From Sinotaia quadrata (taxonomy: Eukaryota > Mollusca > Gastropoda > Architaenioglossa > Viviparidae), in assembly GCA_028829895.1 (NCBI GenBank), contig CM054181.1, positions 68,191,259 through 68,255,258 of the forward strand: DNA of 64,000 bases, written 5' to 3'. The position numbers and the translations under genes were made by a program. Shown here piece by piece: positions 23,796 through 36,324 of this stretch (the first letter of the stretch is position 1; each line of letters opens with the position of its first letter). Under the pieces are notes generated by a model, which did not search any database, had not been told where the DNA came from, and saw nothing but the letters and a program-made list of their open reading frames with translations.

Positions 23796-24095
23796 GTTTG
23801 TTCATTAAGTAAAAAAAAAATGGTCACGATCGGACATAATATCAGAACACTCCAAATTTCTAGTTGCATCAAAACCATAATTGACTGTACAACTAACAAA
23901 CTGGTATGACTAAATACTTAATTAATGCTTGGCTAACTATACATAATCAGCTTCGTAAATAATGATATAATTAATTATATTGCTAATAAAAGCGCTATGT
24001 TATTAACTATATCACTAATTATTTAATAATTATCTATCCCTTAGTCTTGTCGACCGTGGGGCACCACTGATTACTAATTATTTAACTAACTGCAT
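23796..24095. other. AT-rich unassigned sequence
   Basis: Contains an A10 run and words shared with the next array (ACTAATTATTTAA). No gene. Confidence 0.45.
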
Positions 24096-24598
24096 AATAG
24101 TACTTGTAATTTACAAAGCAATTGTTTAACTATGTAATAGGAATTATAATTGACAAAGCAATTGTTTAACTATGTAATAGGAATTATAATTGACAAAGCA
24201 ATTGTTTAATTAACTATATAATAAGGATTATAATTGACAAAGCAATTGTTTAACTAACTATATAATAAAGATTATAATTGACAAAGCAATTGTTTAACTA
24301 ACTATATAATAAGGATTATAATTGACAAAGCAATTGTTTAACTAACTATATAATAAGGATTATAACTGACAAAGCAATTGTTTAACTAACTATATAATAA
24401 GGATTATAATTGACAAAGCAATTGTTTAACTAACTATATAATAAGGATTATAATTGACAAAGCAATTGTGTAACTAACTATATAAAAAGGATTATAATTG
24501 ACAAAGCAACTGTGTAACTAACTATATAATAAGGATTATAATTGACAAAGCAACTGTGTAACTAACTATATAATAAGGATTATAATTGACAAAGCGAT
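24096..24598. repeat. 44-bp minisatellite, about 12 copies
   Basis: Units of GACAAAGCAATTGTTTAACT plus AACTATATAATAAGGATTAT plus AATT. The first copies are shorter (36-40 bp). The last three share the GTGTAACT variant, which shows local spread of a mutation. Confidence 0.95.
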
Positions 24599-25000
24599 AT
24601 TTATCGTACTACGTTACTAGTTATAAATTATTTAACTAATTTTTTTTAAAATAAAACGGAAATGAATTTGCACTTACTTTGAATTATGTTATTAAAAATA
24701 AAGTTATCATCTATTTCTGAACCTATTATAAAGTGTGTGTGGGTAGTTTGGGACTGTTTATAGAACTTTACCTTAAGAAAAAATTAATTTCGAAACCTAC
24801 TGTTTTATTTAAAGGGTTAATAGGCGAATCTGTTTCGCCTTTTCCTGGAATGCTACCCGGCGTGGTTTCCTCGAATAGTATCCGGAATGAATCGCAGCAT
24901 GTGTATCCGCGTTCCTATCGGAGAATTATTATTTTTTTTAATAAAAGGAGAATAAAAAGAAAAATTACTCTGCATATCTTCTTTCTAAACGTTGTAGTAT
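24599..25000. other. AT-rich unassigned sequence
   Basis: The plus frame 24733-25002 (89 codons) has no motif I recognise. It runs up to the next minisatellite and is not supported as a gene. Confidence 0.4.
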
Positions 25001-25712
25001 AGTACCTGTGCGCATGCGAGTGTATAATTTCTAAATGTTGTAGTATATTTACTGTGAGGATGCGAGTGTATAATTTCTAAATGTTGTAGTATATTTACTG
25101 TGAGGATGCGAGTGTATAATTTCTAAATGTTGTAGTATATTTACTGTGAGGATGCGAGTGTATAATTTCTAAATGTTGTAGTATATTTACTGTGAGGATG
25201 CGAGTGTATAATTTCTAAATGTTGTAGTATATTTACTGTGAGGATGCGAGTGTATAATTTCTAAATGTTGTAGTATATTTACTGTGAGGATGCGAGTGTA
25301 TAATTTCTAAATGTTGTAGTATATTTACTGTGAGGATGCGAGTGTATAATTTCTAAATGTTGTAGTATATTTACTGTGAGGATGCGAGTGTATAATTTCT
25401 AAATGTTGTAGTATATTTACTGTGAAGATGCGAGTGTATAATTTCTAAATGTTGTAGTATATTTACTGTGAAGATGTGAGTGTATAATTTCTAAATGTTG
25501 TAGTAAATTTACTGTGAAGATGCGAGTGTATAATTTCTAAATGTTGTAGTATATTTACTGTGAAGATGTGAGTGTATAATTTCTAAATGTTGTAGTAAAT
25601 TTACTGTGAAGATGCGAGTGTATAATTTCTAAATGTTGTAGTAAATTTACTGTGAGGATGCGAGTGTATAATTTCTAAATGTTGTAGTATATTTACTGTG
25701 AGGATGCGAGAG
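25001..25712. repeat. 46-bp minisatellite, about 15 copies
   Basis: Highly homogeneous units TGTGAGGATGCGAGTGTATA, ATTTCTAAATGTTGTAGTAT, ATTTAC, spaced exactly 46 bp. From about 25420 onward units switch to GAAGATG and TAAATTTAC variants, then revert in the last copies. Confidence 0.97.
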
Positions 25713-26207
25713 TTTAATTTCCAGCAATGAATAGTAACAACTACGTGGCAGTATTTAAAGTATTTAAAACAGTGAGGAACAGGAACAGCACACAAACACT
25801 CACCTAAATTTATAATTATGTTCCCCTTATTTCTTGTTTTACATTTGGAGAAGGAGACACATTATTACTTTTAAAAATAAATACTGATCAGAGATAAGTG
25901 TACCGTAATTTTAAAAAGTTATGCCCCTTTATCTGTAAAACAGGTCCTTGCACACCGTAACATCCGTATTCATTTCTATTATTCTCTTCATCAGTACTCC
26001 TTATTATTCTTCAGTATTCCTCTTTAACTTAATTTCTGTGAAAAGTGAAAAGGGTAGGGCCAGATATTGCTATATGATGATATTAAGACATGCATTTCGG
26101 TCCAGGATTTGCCCTTCTAATAATGCTAGTCCTGTCCACAATTAGGACACATGTCTCCAACTTCAAATACTAATTTTATTTTATTTGAATAGATGTTCAA
26201 TTCACTT
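25713..26207. other. Unassigned sequence
   Basis: No repeat periodicity. Frame 25948-26145 has no recognised motif. Confidence 0.4.
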
Positions 26208-26570
26208 TGTGGCGGAGTAAATTTGCCCATCCCCATTTCTAAACTTAATTCTTGTATAAGTTGTTAAATGTCACAGTGACCCGACCTTGGGCACTTTTTA
26301 TGCAAGTATTTTTAGATATCGGAGTTGGAAGTAAACAACTCAGGTAAGGAATATGCGAGAATTTGCTTAATGTAATCTAAACCACTTCCAAATGGATGAG
26401 TAGTTTTTTCTTACTAATAGTCTCACACTTGTTCATAACAATTTCATCCAATGGGGATGGACCGAAAGTTTCTTTGTTGAAGAAATACTCTATTGTAATC
26501 ACTTTGAATTTGAACATAACTCAAGTCTGGTCATCTGGCGATCGTTAGTTTATGAGAAGAGCAAGCCTCT
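26208..26570 (+). mobile_element. Solo-LTR family fragment G
   Basis: Begins TGTGGCGGAGTAAATTTGCC and follows the family through GTGACCCGACCTTGGGCAC and GGATGGACCGAAAGTTTCTT. Similarity is lost around 26570, so it is a 3'-truncated copy. Confidence 0.75.
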
Positions 26571-26679
26571 TTGTCCTTTCGCTACAGGCAATAATACTAT
26601 AGCAAATTACGTCGGTATGAGAATCCAGCATCATCATCAAACTTAATAGCAAATGTTCCTATAAGTTGATTCCCTTCTG

Positions 26680-26910
26680 CATACTACTTTTTGTAAAGAC
26701 ATCACCTCTTCATTCATGTTTGTAAAGACATATCTTGTTCATTCCTGTTTGTAAAACCATCCCTTGTTCATTCTTGCTTGTAAAGATATCCCTTGTTCTT
26801 ATATACGTGTTTGTAAAGACATCCCTTGCTCATAATTGTTTTCAATAGATCCCTTGTTCAAACTTGTTCGCCTAAGTTATCCCTCGTTCGTATTACTTCA
26901 TTAAAGAATC
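26680..26910. repeat. Degenerate repeat of about 31 bp
   Basis: Units of TTTGTAAAGACATCCCTTGT plus TCATTCTTG, strongly diverged. Overlapping plus frames 26826-27044 and 26929-27141 are not supported as genes. Confidence 0.8.
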
Positions 26911-27099
26911 TCTTTTTTATATTTAAATATGTTTATCACAGACAACGCCCGTTCATATTTGTGTATAAAAAGATTCCTTTATTCATACTTGTTATTCTTT
27001 GTTCACATTTGCATTTGTTCGTCACAGACAACCAAAGTTCATAATTGTTCGTCAATATCATCAACTACTCGCCTTTTAGACATAAACAAAATTAGCCAC

Positions 27100-27500
27100 T
27101 GTACTGGAAACATACCAGTCATTATACTCAAAACACACTAGCCATTGTACTAAAAACATACTAACTTATGTACTCAGAACATACTAGCTATTGTACTCAA
27201 TGCAATGAATTCACCGTGCTCAATACGCACTACACACTTGTTTGAATACAGTCTAGCCATTGTACTAGGTACACACTAGCCACTCTACCGAATACTTCTC
27301 AATGTGTTGTTTAATATATACTATCCATTATACAAAGTACACACTAGCCACTGTATGTAGTTACTTCCCAATGTATTTAATATACATTAGCCATTGTACT
27401 AAGTACATAACAGCCACTGTACTCAATACTTCCCAATGTATTTAATACACACTAGCCATTATACTAAGTACACACTAGCTATTGTATTCAATACACAGAA
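27100..27500. repeat. Degenerate repeat with ACTAGCCATTGTACT core
   Basis: About twelve diverged units with CACACTAGCCATTGTACTAA and CTTCCCAATGTATTTAATA. It ends in a (TC)n-rich tract near 27510-27530. Confidence 0.8.
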
Positions 27501-27539
27501 TTCACATTACTCTCTCTCTCTCTCTCCTCTCTCTATTTC

Positions 27540-28600
27540 TTCCCTCTTCATGACGTGCTTACCGATTCATGCATCCGTATCACATCCGCATTGCACCAGT
27601 ATATAGCACTCGTATTGCACCAGTGTATAGCACCTGCATTGCAATAACACGGCATCTGGAAGGAATAACGTTCTTGTCATAAGTTATATAACTACAATGT
27701 TTGTCATTAAATATTAATAACTTTGCTGAAGATCGGCCAAATCAATGCTGACCTTGTAAGGAGACGTTTCAACTCTCTATTTGAAACGCGGTTATCCTTA
27801 GGCACAGGATTATCTTTCTTGAGTTTGTGACTATTCGTGATCCTAATGATGTAAATAAAGAACTTTAACTCAAACTCCTTCCCATTCCTCTCGGGATCAA
27901 ACATTACATAGACCACTGTGCAAGAGAACTTAAATAAAATAATCAGTACTTTCCCTCATTAAAGGTTCAAAGAAACCAAGGTACACTTGTCAACTTGAGA
28001 TATGTAGACGGGTGAGATTAGAAAGAAAGAAGAAAGAGTGTTATGACTGTAAACAAGAAAGCAAATAGTTTAATAAACTCAAGCACGTTTAACAGTCCGG
28101 TTTCAGTGCAGTGGGTATGAAGAGAGACAATAAACAGTTTCAGTGTGAGTACACTTTTGTGTAAGTACAACACACGTCATAAACAAGCAAGATTAAAAGA
28201 ATTATAAATTAAGAAACCTACTACCCAACCACCCCAGCTACTGCACAAGCATACTCAACACTAAATCAACAAGTGGGGAACTGATTTGTCATTAAATAGC
28301 GTGTACTAAACACTAAATCAACAAGTGGGGCACTGACTGATCAATAAATAATGTATACTCAATTCTGAACCAACAACTTGGGCACTGATTATTCTATAAA
28401 TAACACAATCGATATACTAGGCATAGCACTTCCATTGCACTCAATACAAATTTGGATTAAAATAAAAAGCAAACTACAACAAAATCTTACTTATTTTTAT
28501 AATCCTGTATAATTTTAATTTTTATTTCTGTTTTTTCCAAGTGTTCATTTCTTTGATAAAAGCAAGTGTGACCAGGTATTGCTTTGATATTTCTGAAATG
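27540..28600. other. Unassigned sequence with short duplications
   Basis: GTATTGCACCAGTATATAGCAC-like words repeat near 27590-27640, and CTAAATCAACAAGTGGGG(A/C)A repeats near 28262, 28314 and 28363. The minus frame 27707-27916 has no recognised motif. Confidence 0.45.
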
Positions 28601-28609
28601 AAACTGTTC

Positions 28610-29580
28610 TGAAAACTGCTAAAATGAACAGAATTAATTTAATTACACAAGTTTTCATAGGATAGTAAGGGTTAATAACAATCGCCCATCCGAGCTTTAG
28701 TGAAGAAAAACGAGAACAACACAACCAATTACAAAACGTGAACGTTCACTTCATTTCTGTGTCACTACGAAGCACTTTTCGGTTATATTCGGTCACGTCG
28801 AGCAGAACAGACACACTTCGCTATAATCTGTCACGTGGAGCAGAACAGACACACTTCGCTATAATCTGTCACGTGGAGCAGAACAGACACTTCGCTATAA
28901 TATGTCACGTGGAGCAGAACAGACACACTTCGCTATAATCTGTCACGTGGAGCAGAACAGACACTTCGCTATAATCTGTCACGTGGAGCAGAACAGACAC
29001 TTCGCTATAATCTGTCACGTGGAGCAGAACAGACACTTCGCTATAATCTGTCACGTGGAGCAGAACAGACACACTTTGCTATAATCTGTCACGTGGAGCA
29101 GAACAGACACACTTTGCTATAATCTGTCACGTCGAGCAGAACAGACACACTTCGCTATAATCTGTCACCTCGAGCAGAACAGACACACATCGCTATAATC
29201 TTCACTTGGATGTCCGTGGATTTTATCAGTTATGCGGATTGCCGTACCTTTTAGAAACTGGCCAAAAGTCAATTATTTGAGGTTATATTTGAGGAAGCCT
29301 TAAGCTTTCCCCACAGTGCTGACACTTAAAAAACGCTTATTTATTTTTTTCAGTCAAGTAGTAGATGCACCTGAGACTAGAATACTACACGCAACGTGGT
29401 AAGATAGGGCGCATATAAATCCAGGGGCAAGGTCGGCCATATTGGATAGCATGTCGCTATCAAGAGTGACGAAGCACTCACTGTTCGCCTACGAGCACAC
29501 AAGATTTTACTATTCTTCAACCAACTTCAAACGGCAAATTGCCTCTAATTCTTGAGGACTTCAAGTGGCCATTTGCCGCT
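28610..29580 (+). mobile_element. Minisatellite-bearing dispersed element, copy 2
   Basis: Shares left flank (CATAGGATAG, CCATCCGAGCTTTAGTGAAG), a related central minisatellite and right flank (AGAGTGACGAAGCACTCAC, CCAACTTCAAACGGCAAATT) with the segment at 6480-8020, in the same orientation. It lacks the second 28-bp array and (GT)n tract of copy 1. See that entry for the interpretation. Confidence 0.65.
28793..29205. repeat. 38-40-bp minisatellite, about 10 copies
   Basis: Units GAACAGACACACTTCGCTAT plus AATCTGTCACGTGGAGCA. Some lack one CA (38 bp). The unit is recognisably related to the 41-bp unit at 6620-7040 (shared TCTGTCA.GT.GAGC.GAACAG). Plus frames 28738-29084 are periodic artefacts. 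Confidence 0.95.
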
Positions 29581-30715
29581 ATTTTAAGAAGCTATCTTCA
29601 TGTTTGTCCGCGCACTCTTACCTCGGGTGCCAGTTCATGAAGTTATCTTATTAATGCCCCCCTTTTACATTTTACATGTATTATTTTGCCAATTGCAAGA
29701 TAATTCTACACAAATTTCTTTGATGTCCAACAGTGTTATGCACGAAATTCTATATAATATTTCATGGTTCGTGAAACTGCAACAAAACTCCGTTCAATGC
29801 TTTCTTTGCTAAATAAATATCCGAAATACTTATATCCCAGCACTATGATGTAATGGTGGGATATTTAATTTCGGGAACTTCTTAACTTGAGCATTATTAG
29901 TGTTGTTGCGTGCATTTATAATGGGTTCGGGTGGGCCTGTTTCCTGATCTAAACATTGATTGATTGGTTATAAAGTGAGTACTATGAACTGATTTGAGAG
30001 ATAAATATGTGAATTGCATTTGTACTTAAGAAATGTTAATAGTATTCGTAAACATGCATTGTGTTCAGTTGTTTTGTGCGTGAAGACAATCCTACGAGGC
30101 ACAACTCTGCTTCCAGGTTTGTGTCCGCTGACCAGCGAGAGGGGTTTATGTGACAGAAACAAAATGGCATCGTATTGGTATTAGAGAGAGAGACTTTGGC
30201 ACATGCCAAAACAAGTCAGAGTGATAACATTTCTTTAGTGCAGTTTTGCCTAGTAAGTGACTGGAGGACATTTTTTCCCCTCCTACGTTTCATATCTGAA
30301 TGCATTCAAATATTGTACAGACGCCACCAAAAGTATGCGCGACCCACTGAATAGTTTCCAGTTACAGTACTAACTAGACACTAATCCCGCCGTTAGTGAG
30401 TCTATAGGCGTAATGCTTTCTCACATAAGCCACGTGACCTCGTTTGTGGTAGGCACGAACAAATGCAAACTGACGTCAGAGATCAGTGTGCTCTTTGTTG
30501 CTGGGGCATAATTACATTTTCTTTTAAAAATTGTGCCTCGTGTGCACTCAAAGATATTTTGAAGAAAACGTTTCAGTGTCGATTTAGGCTACATGTTTTA
30601 TAAATAATTGGTTATCATGACTGTAACATAATCGAATCTGTTCATTGAATCATGAGGACAATGGGCGGATAATTCTGGTGAGAACTGCTATTGGATGTTT
30701 AGCTCGGAAGATGTA
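29581..30715. other. Unassigned sequence
   Basis: About 1.1 kb without tandem repeats. Frames 29600-29812 (plus) and 29968-30162 (minus) show no family signature. Confidence 0.4.
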
Positions 30716-30934
30716 AAAGTATTCGGTCCAAGATTAATAATTGTTTATAATTCCAAAATTGATTAGTTGCTTATAATTCCTACATAAATAATAATTTATA
30801 ATTCCTAGATTAATTGATTGCCTAAAACGTTTTAGATTCATAATTTTTATAATTCCCTCATTAATAACTTCTACATTAAAAATAGCTTATAATTCCTGTA
30901 TAATAGCAATGTTTAATTCCTAGATTAATGAATT
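30716..30934. repeat. AT-rich tandem repeat, left of copy C
   Basis: Diverged units of TTTATAATTCCTAGATTAAT, about 25-30 bp. The array is split by solo LTR copy C and continues at 32113. Confidence 0.82.
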
Positions 30935-32112
30935 TGTGAAGATGTAGGTTTATCTATCCCTATTTCTAAACTTAATTGTTATATAAATTGTTAAATTGTC
31001 AAAGTGACCAGATCTTGGACCCTCCTTATGATGATATTTTTCTTAAGTGTCAGAATTGGAGTAAAAAAACTTGGGTTGAAAATATGCTAGAAAATTGCTG
31101 ATGCAATCGAAACCAGTTCCAACTGAATGAGTAGTTTTTCTGACTAATAGTCTCACACTTGTTCATAATAAACTCATCCAGTGAGGATGGACCGAAAGTT
31201 TCTTTGTTGGAGAAGTACTCTGTTTTAATCACTTTGAATTTGAACATAACTCGAGTCTGGTCATAAAGGCAATCGTTAGCTTATGGTAAGTTAACTGACT
31301 CATAAAGAAAGAAAGGACTTAGAAATATTTTATACATGCTTGCTATTGTTCAATGATTTGAATTAGAGAATTCTTGTGTAATTGAATCATTATTTCTATA
31401 TTCACTACTTTGATTACATTGTACATTATACTTGTGAAATTTGATCGATGCTATATTTCTTATGCTGTATGTGTGTGAAAGTGATTACTTCTTTATCATT
31501 GGACGGTTTAACAATAGATCTAATTTTTATGATCTATTTAATCCACCTGTCGAATGGGGTCTTCATCCTTTGCAGTCGGAGAGACTCTGAAACTCCGCAC
31601 TCCTTTCCTTGATGATATCTTTAAACGTGTTTATATGTTTATGTTAACTGACTCCTAATGTTTATGCTAAAATAAACTGAATGATTGTCCATAGTTATTT
31701 GAACATTGTTGTGAAGTGATGTAAATGTCAATGTTCTTTTGATTATATTCATTTATTATTTTGTAAATATTTTATTGTTGATTTAATAAATTTGTCGACC
31801 TTCTTATACATATTGATAACCTTATGTTGGAGAAGAAAGAGTGTGGATGGGGGCTCGCTAAATAATTATAGATTAAAAGACCTTTAGTAAGAAGTTTTCC
31901 ACATATGAAAATATTGTGAGATAGTAAATGTTTGTCTTTAATGTTGTGGAAGAGAGAAAAAATTTACAGTGCCTGCATATCTGTCAAATGAGAGAGACGA
32001 GTGGTTATCTTCTGGAGAATTATTAATAACATAAATTAAGATTTTCTTCACTTGTAATTAGTTATGGATGATTAAATTATAATAATATAACTAAGGTGGC
32101 GTTGGCATCACA
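30935..32112 (+). mobile_element. Solo-LTR-like repeat, full-length copy C
   Basis: A 1178-bp copy starting TGTGAAGATGTAGGTTTATC (a diverged form of TGTGGCGGAGTAAATTTGCC) and ending GGTGGCGTTGGCATCACA. A perfect 5-bp duplication GAATT flanks it (30930-30934, 32113-32117), and the surrounding AT-rich minisatellite joins in phase across it. Internal features include AATAAA within TTGATTTAATAAATTTGTCG. No coding frame of note. The TGTG...CACA ends plus 5-bp duplications at two independent copies support a solo LTR of an unidentified LTR retroelement. Confidence 0.8.
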
Positions 32113-32830
32113 GAATTGTTTATAATTGCTCATTAACCAGTTGTTTTGGATTCCTTAATTAATTTCATTATTTATAAATTAATTAAATTCCTTATAATCC
32201 TTAAATTAATTTTGTTGTTTATAATTCCTAGATTAATAAGTGCTTTTATACTTTCGAGAATAATAATTGTTTATATTTCCTAGGTTAATAATTGCATTAA
32301 TCTCTGAATTAATAATATATTATAATTCCCATATTAATAATTGTTTATAATTTCTTGATACACAATAGGTTATAAATTTTAGATTAATAATTAATTATAA
32401 TTTTGTTTCATTCTTAGATTAATTAGCTGTCTATAATAGTAATAATTCTTTGATTAATTATCTGTTTGTAATTCCATGACTAGTTGTTTGTATTTCCTTG
32501 TTTAATTAACTTTTTATTATTCCTTGATTAAGCAGCTGTTTATAATTCCATGAATTATTATCTGTTTATAATTCCATGACTTTACTACTTGTATATTGTT
32601 CCTAGATTAATTAGCTGTATAATTCCTTGAAGAAATCTATCTGTCTATGATTCTTAGATAAGTTCACCTTTAATAATTAATAATTAAAGATTAATTAGTT
32701 GATTATGTTTTCTAGATAAATCAATTAAAAAATATAACTCCTTGATTATCTAAATGTTTATAATTCCTATTTGCATTAGCCGTTTTAGCTTCTAGATTAA
32801 ATTACTCTTTGTAATTTATCTTTCATTTAC
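32113..32830. repeat. AT-rich tandem repeat, right of copy C
   Basis: Continuation of the TTTATAATTCCTAGATTAAT array, about 25 diverged units with variants such as CTGTTTATAATTCCATGA. Confidence 0.85.
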
Positions 32831-33885
32831 AGATTCTTCCACGATTACCGCCTTCTCCACCGTCACCAACCCCATTCCATGTCTACCTGACACTCGCATT
32901 TTCTTTCACGTTCACCGCCTTATCTATCATCATCCACCCCATTCCTGATATACCTGACACTCGCATGTCCGACTTTTTCAGCCAACCGACCCGCCTTTTC
33001 TTCCAATTCAGTCGGTTGTTCGAGGTTGTACAGTACATCTAAGTCAGTTTGGAAATCGTGACTGGCGTTAATCGTCTGCTATTGACAAGTTTGGGGTGGT
33101 CGGGTGGGATATTTTTTCTTAAAATAATCATCGGTAGACTTTTCACGTTATTTCCCAATTGTCCGCTCAATTATGCGCCTTCTCACCACTTAGAAAGAAA
33201 TAGTTCATTTGCTTGCACATTCATGATTTTGGTGTTTCCAGTTTCGAGCGAAATAGAAGGCGCACGCACGCATGCGCATACACATACACGCACGCATACA
33301 CATATACGCACGCATACACACACATTACACACTTCTTTCATTCAAAGGCGTACTGTTGATTGAACACACCAAACATCGACCAGACCACCCCGACTCCCAT
33401 CTTGACAGCTACTTTACAGGAGAAAGTTCTGTGGACCTCCCTCACGTGTGGAAAACTGACGAGGTCCCCATGGCGTGGGTGTAGACGAGGGGAAACTTGC
33501 CTTCATCACATTGCGGTCGTGGCACCTTGCCCCCGAGAGTCAGTGCTGCTAATAGAACGGGCATGTCCTTGTCGAGCAGAAATGAAAATCTGTGGCGTAG
33601 GCGAGTCGTAGTCGTGTCAAAGACCTGAAAGATGTAATCGGATCGGTGACGTGTTGGTGTCGGGTTCCAGTTGGACAGTGTTACTCTGTCTCGGTCTGAT
33701 TAAGAGGACATAATTTTGAGAGCGCCATTATGTGCAGTACAAAAGAGAAATTCGGAACAGACAGTTTACTGCTTCACTTCATTCGTCAGATATTGTTGCT
33801 GTTGTTTTTTTTTTTTAAATTTATAGTTTTGAGTCGCTTAGATATGGTTTATGTGACGCAATGCCACTTTAGTTTTTGGTCAGAT
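32831..33885. other. Higher-GC unassigned stretch
   Basis: More GC-rich than its surroundings, especially 33330-33680. Includes a CA/CG-rich tract at about 33262-33326. Three overlapping plus frames (33049-33363, 33272-33484, 33360-33611) have no recognised domain. An exon cannot be excluded but nothing supports one. Confidence 0.4.
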
Positions 33886-34321
33886 TATTATTATAAATCG
33901 TCCATAACTAATTACAAGTGATGAGAATCTTAATTTATGTTATTAATAATTCTCCAGCAGACACCACTCGTCTCCCTCACTTGACGGATATGCGTGCGCT
34001 ATAAATGTTTTCTCTCTTCCACAACATTAAAGGATAAATTGAAGAATTGTCCAGCATTAATTGAACAATGTTGTGAAGTGATGTAAATGTCATGCTCTTC
34101 TGATTAAATATTCATATGTTGTATATTTGATTATTGATTTAATAAATTTATTGTTTGATTTATTGACCTTCTTACACATACTGATAACCACATGTTGGAG
34201 AGATAGTGGGTGGATGTGGACTCGCTAAATACAGATTCAAAGACGGATTTATCTTCTCCTTTGGTAAGACGTTTTCCACCTATGGAAATATTTTGTGACT
34301 GTAAATGTTTGTCTTTAATGT
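33886..34321. mobile_element. Solo-LTR family copy D, internally inverted
   Basis: 33886-34032 matches the family in copy A orientation (CGTCCATAACTAATTACAAG to CTTCCACAACATTAAAG). The adjoining 34033-34312 matches the next family segment but in the opposite orientation (copy C orientation), ending GTCTTTAATGT at 34321. The 9-bp words ACATTAAAG (34024-34032) and CTTTAATGT (34313-34321) are inverted copies bounding the flipped part. The rest of the element is missing. Confidence 0.75.
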
Positions 34322-34571
34322 CTTATTTATCCCCTTTTTTCTATTTCTCTTTGTTATCCTCATGCTAGCCTTTTAACACTTTCGCTAGAGGTTTTATAAC
34401 TCGTAATCTCTTTCACATTGTCGTACAATTCTAGTCCGTTATATAGGTACTTTACTCAGGTACACTGTTCTAATTCATTACTAGGATGTGATAGTCTCAT
34501 CTGTTATTCGGGTATAGGCACATAGCTTTCCGACGTCACAGACCACGTGACATATCGTTTCCTGTTGTTGT
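34322..34571. other. Unassigned sequence
   Basis: No feature recognised. Confidence 0.4.
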
Positions 34572-34775
34572 GGTAGGCCAAAGGATAACAAACCACACTG
34601 AAAGCGTTATCATTTAGAACCAGTTCTATATGATAACAAACCACACTGAAAGCGTTATCATTTAGAACCAGTTCTATATGATAACAAACCACACTGAAAG
34701 CGTTATCATTTAGAACCAGTTCTATATGATAACAAACCACACTGAAAGCGTTATCATTTAGAACCAGTTCTATAA
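34572..34775. repeat. 48-bp minisatellite, 4 perfect copies
   Basis: GATAACAAACCACACTGAAA, GCGTTATCATTTAGAACCAG, TTCTATAT repeated four times almost without change. The minus frame 34504-34797 has a 16-residue period and is a by-product. Confidence 0.96.
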
Positions 34776-34797
34776 TACATTGTAAATACGGTAACAA

Positions 34798-35370
34798 GCT
34801 GTTGTATGCCTAATAGTTGTAATATGTTCAACCATTCATGAACACTTTGCAGTACTTCTTAATAGCAAATACTTTTAAAAGTCGTTTCTTGTAAATGTAT
34901 ATCAATAACAAGAAATAAATAGTAAATTGAAGCAAAAATAGATAATTGTTTGTATCTTCATTCCTCCAGAAATAACTGAACAAATTAACAACTTTACATC
35001 TTTGTTAATTACTATTGTTTATATTAGATCGGTACATTTAACATATATTTTATTCAGTGGATCTAAATATTAATTTAAATAATTTACTATTTTGTGATGG
35101 AATACTAATACTATGTAACAAACAATAATAGCAAATTGTTTATAGTAACACTGTATTAGAATATCATAATAGATATAATCACCTTTATTTAATATTTATT
35201 GTTTATGAGATAATTAAAGCCTTGTTAAAATTAATAACCATAAAAGAGTTCATTGACTTAAAAAAAATCTTGTTAAAAGCATCTCCATTTCATTCTAAAG
35301 CCGATATTCCGATGGATCAGTTATTTAATTACAATCGAGTTCTAATGTAAGTTTTTCCTCATAGCGTATT
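34798..35370. other. AT-rich unassigned sequence
   Basis: No gene or array seen. Confidence 0.4.
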
Positions 35371-35572
35371 TTTGATCTGGCGTCAAGATGTTCAGTGTAA
35401 ACTGTAAAGTATGCTGGGAGTTAGCTAAGATTCACTACACATTGATCTGGCGTCAAGATGTTCAGTGTAAAGTATGCTGGGAGTTAGCTAAGATTCACTA
35501 CACATTGATCTGGCGTCAAGATGTTCAGTGTAAAGTATGCTGGGAGTTAGCTAAGATTCACTACACTTTCTG
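35371..35572. repeat. 63-bp minisatellite, 3 copies
   Basis: TTGATCTGGCGTCAAGATGT, TCAGTGTAAAGTATGCTGGG, AGTTAGCTAAGATTCACTAC. The first copy has a 9-bp insertion. The frame 35388-35573 has a 21-residue period. Confidence 0.95.
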
Positions 35573-36320
35573 ATATCAACAAGTGCAAGGAAGCCACTCA
35601 ACTGCGCATGTACTGTAAAACCCGGATGACAATAGAAACATATTACGTCCTTATATCAGGTACTGAAGTCTACCTAATTTTTACCTTTCAGGATCTAGTT
35701 CTTTACTATTTTACCATTGTCTAATTAAGAATAATATTTTAGTTCGTTACTACGATACAGTGGTCTAGTTTATTTCTATGGTACAGTAATCTAGCTTATT
35801 ATTCAGGTATTTAACAACAAAGGTAAGACGAGCGCTGGGGTAAAAAGCCATGTCGGAGAAATGGGTCAAGGTAGGGAACAAGTATAAACTACAAAAGTCG
35901 GTCAGAGAAATGGATAAAAATTAGTGAACACGAGTACTGGAGCAGAAAAAAATGGGTCACATAAATGGGACAAGTTAATAAACAGAAGAAATGAGAAAAG
36001 AATAGTCATAGAAAATAAAAAGGGTAGTGAAAAGGGTAGTTAAAAAGAGTAACAGACTAGAAAAATTGATAAGAGAGGTGGTAAATATGTAATGGAGAAG
36101 AGTATGGTGTAGAGAAATGGGTTACATAAAGAGACAAAAATAAAATGAAAGAGTAAAAGAGTGTGAAAACAGAAAGAGTGATGTACCTGATTAATGGACA
36201 AGATTGATGTATCTGAGTAATCGACTTGAATAATGGACTAGAGTGTTCCAACTTCTGAATAAAACCCTGTAGATTCAACACTTGAATATAAAACAGAGGA
36301 CAAATACAGGTGTAACTGTA
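35573..36320. other. Unassigned sequence
   Basis: Contains loosely repeated GAGAAATGGGTCA(C/A) words between 35860 and 36130, probably a decayed tandem array. No gene. Confidence 0.45.
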
Positions 36321-36324
36321 TGTT

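Noticed and set aside
33049..33611. Possible exon in a higher-GC stretch
   Set aside because: Three overlapping frames in different phases, none with a recognisable domain or convincing splice signals.
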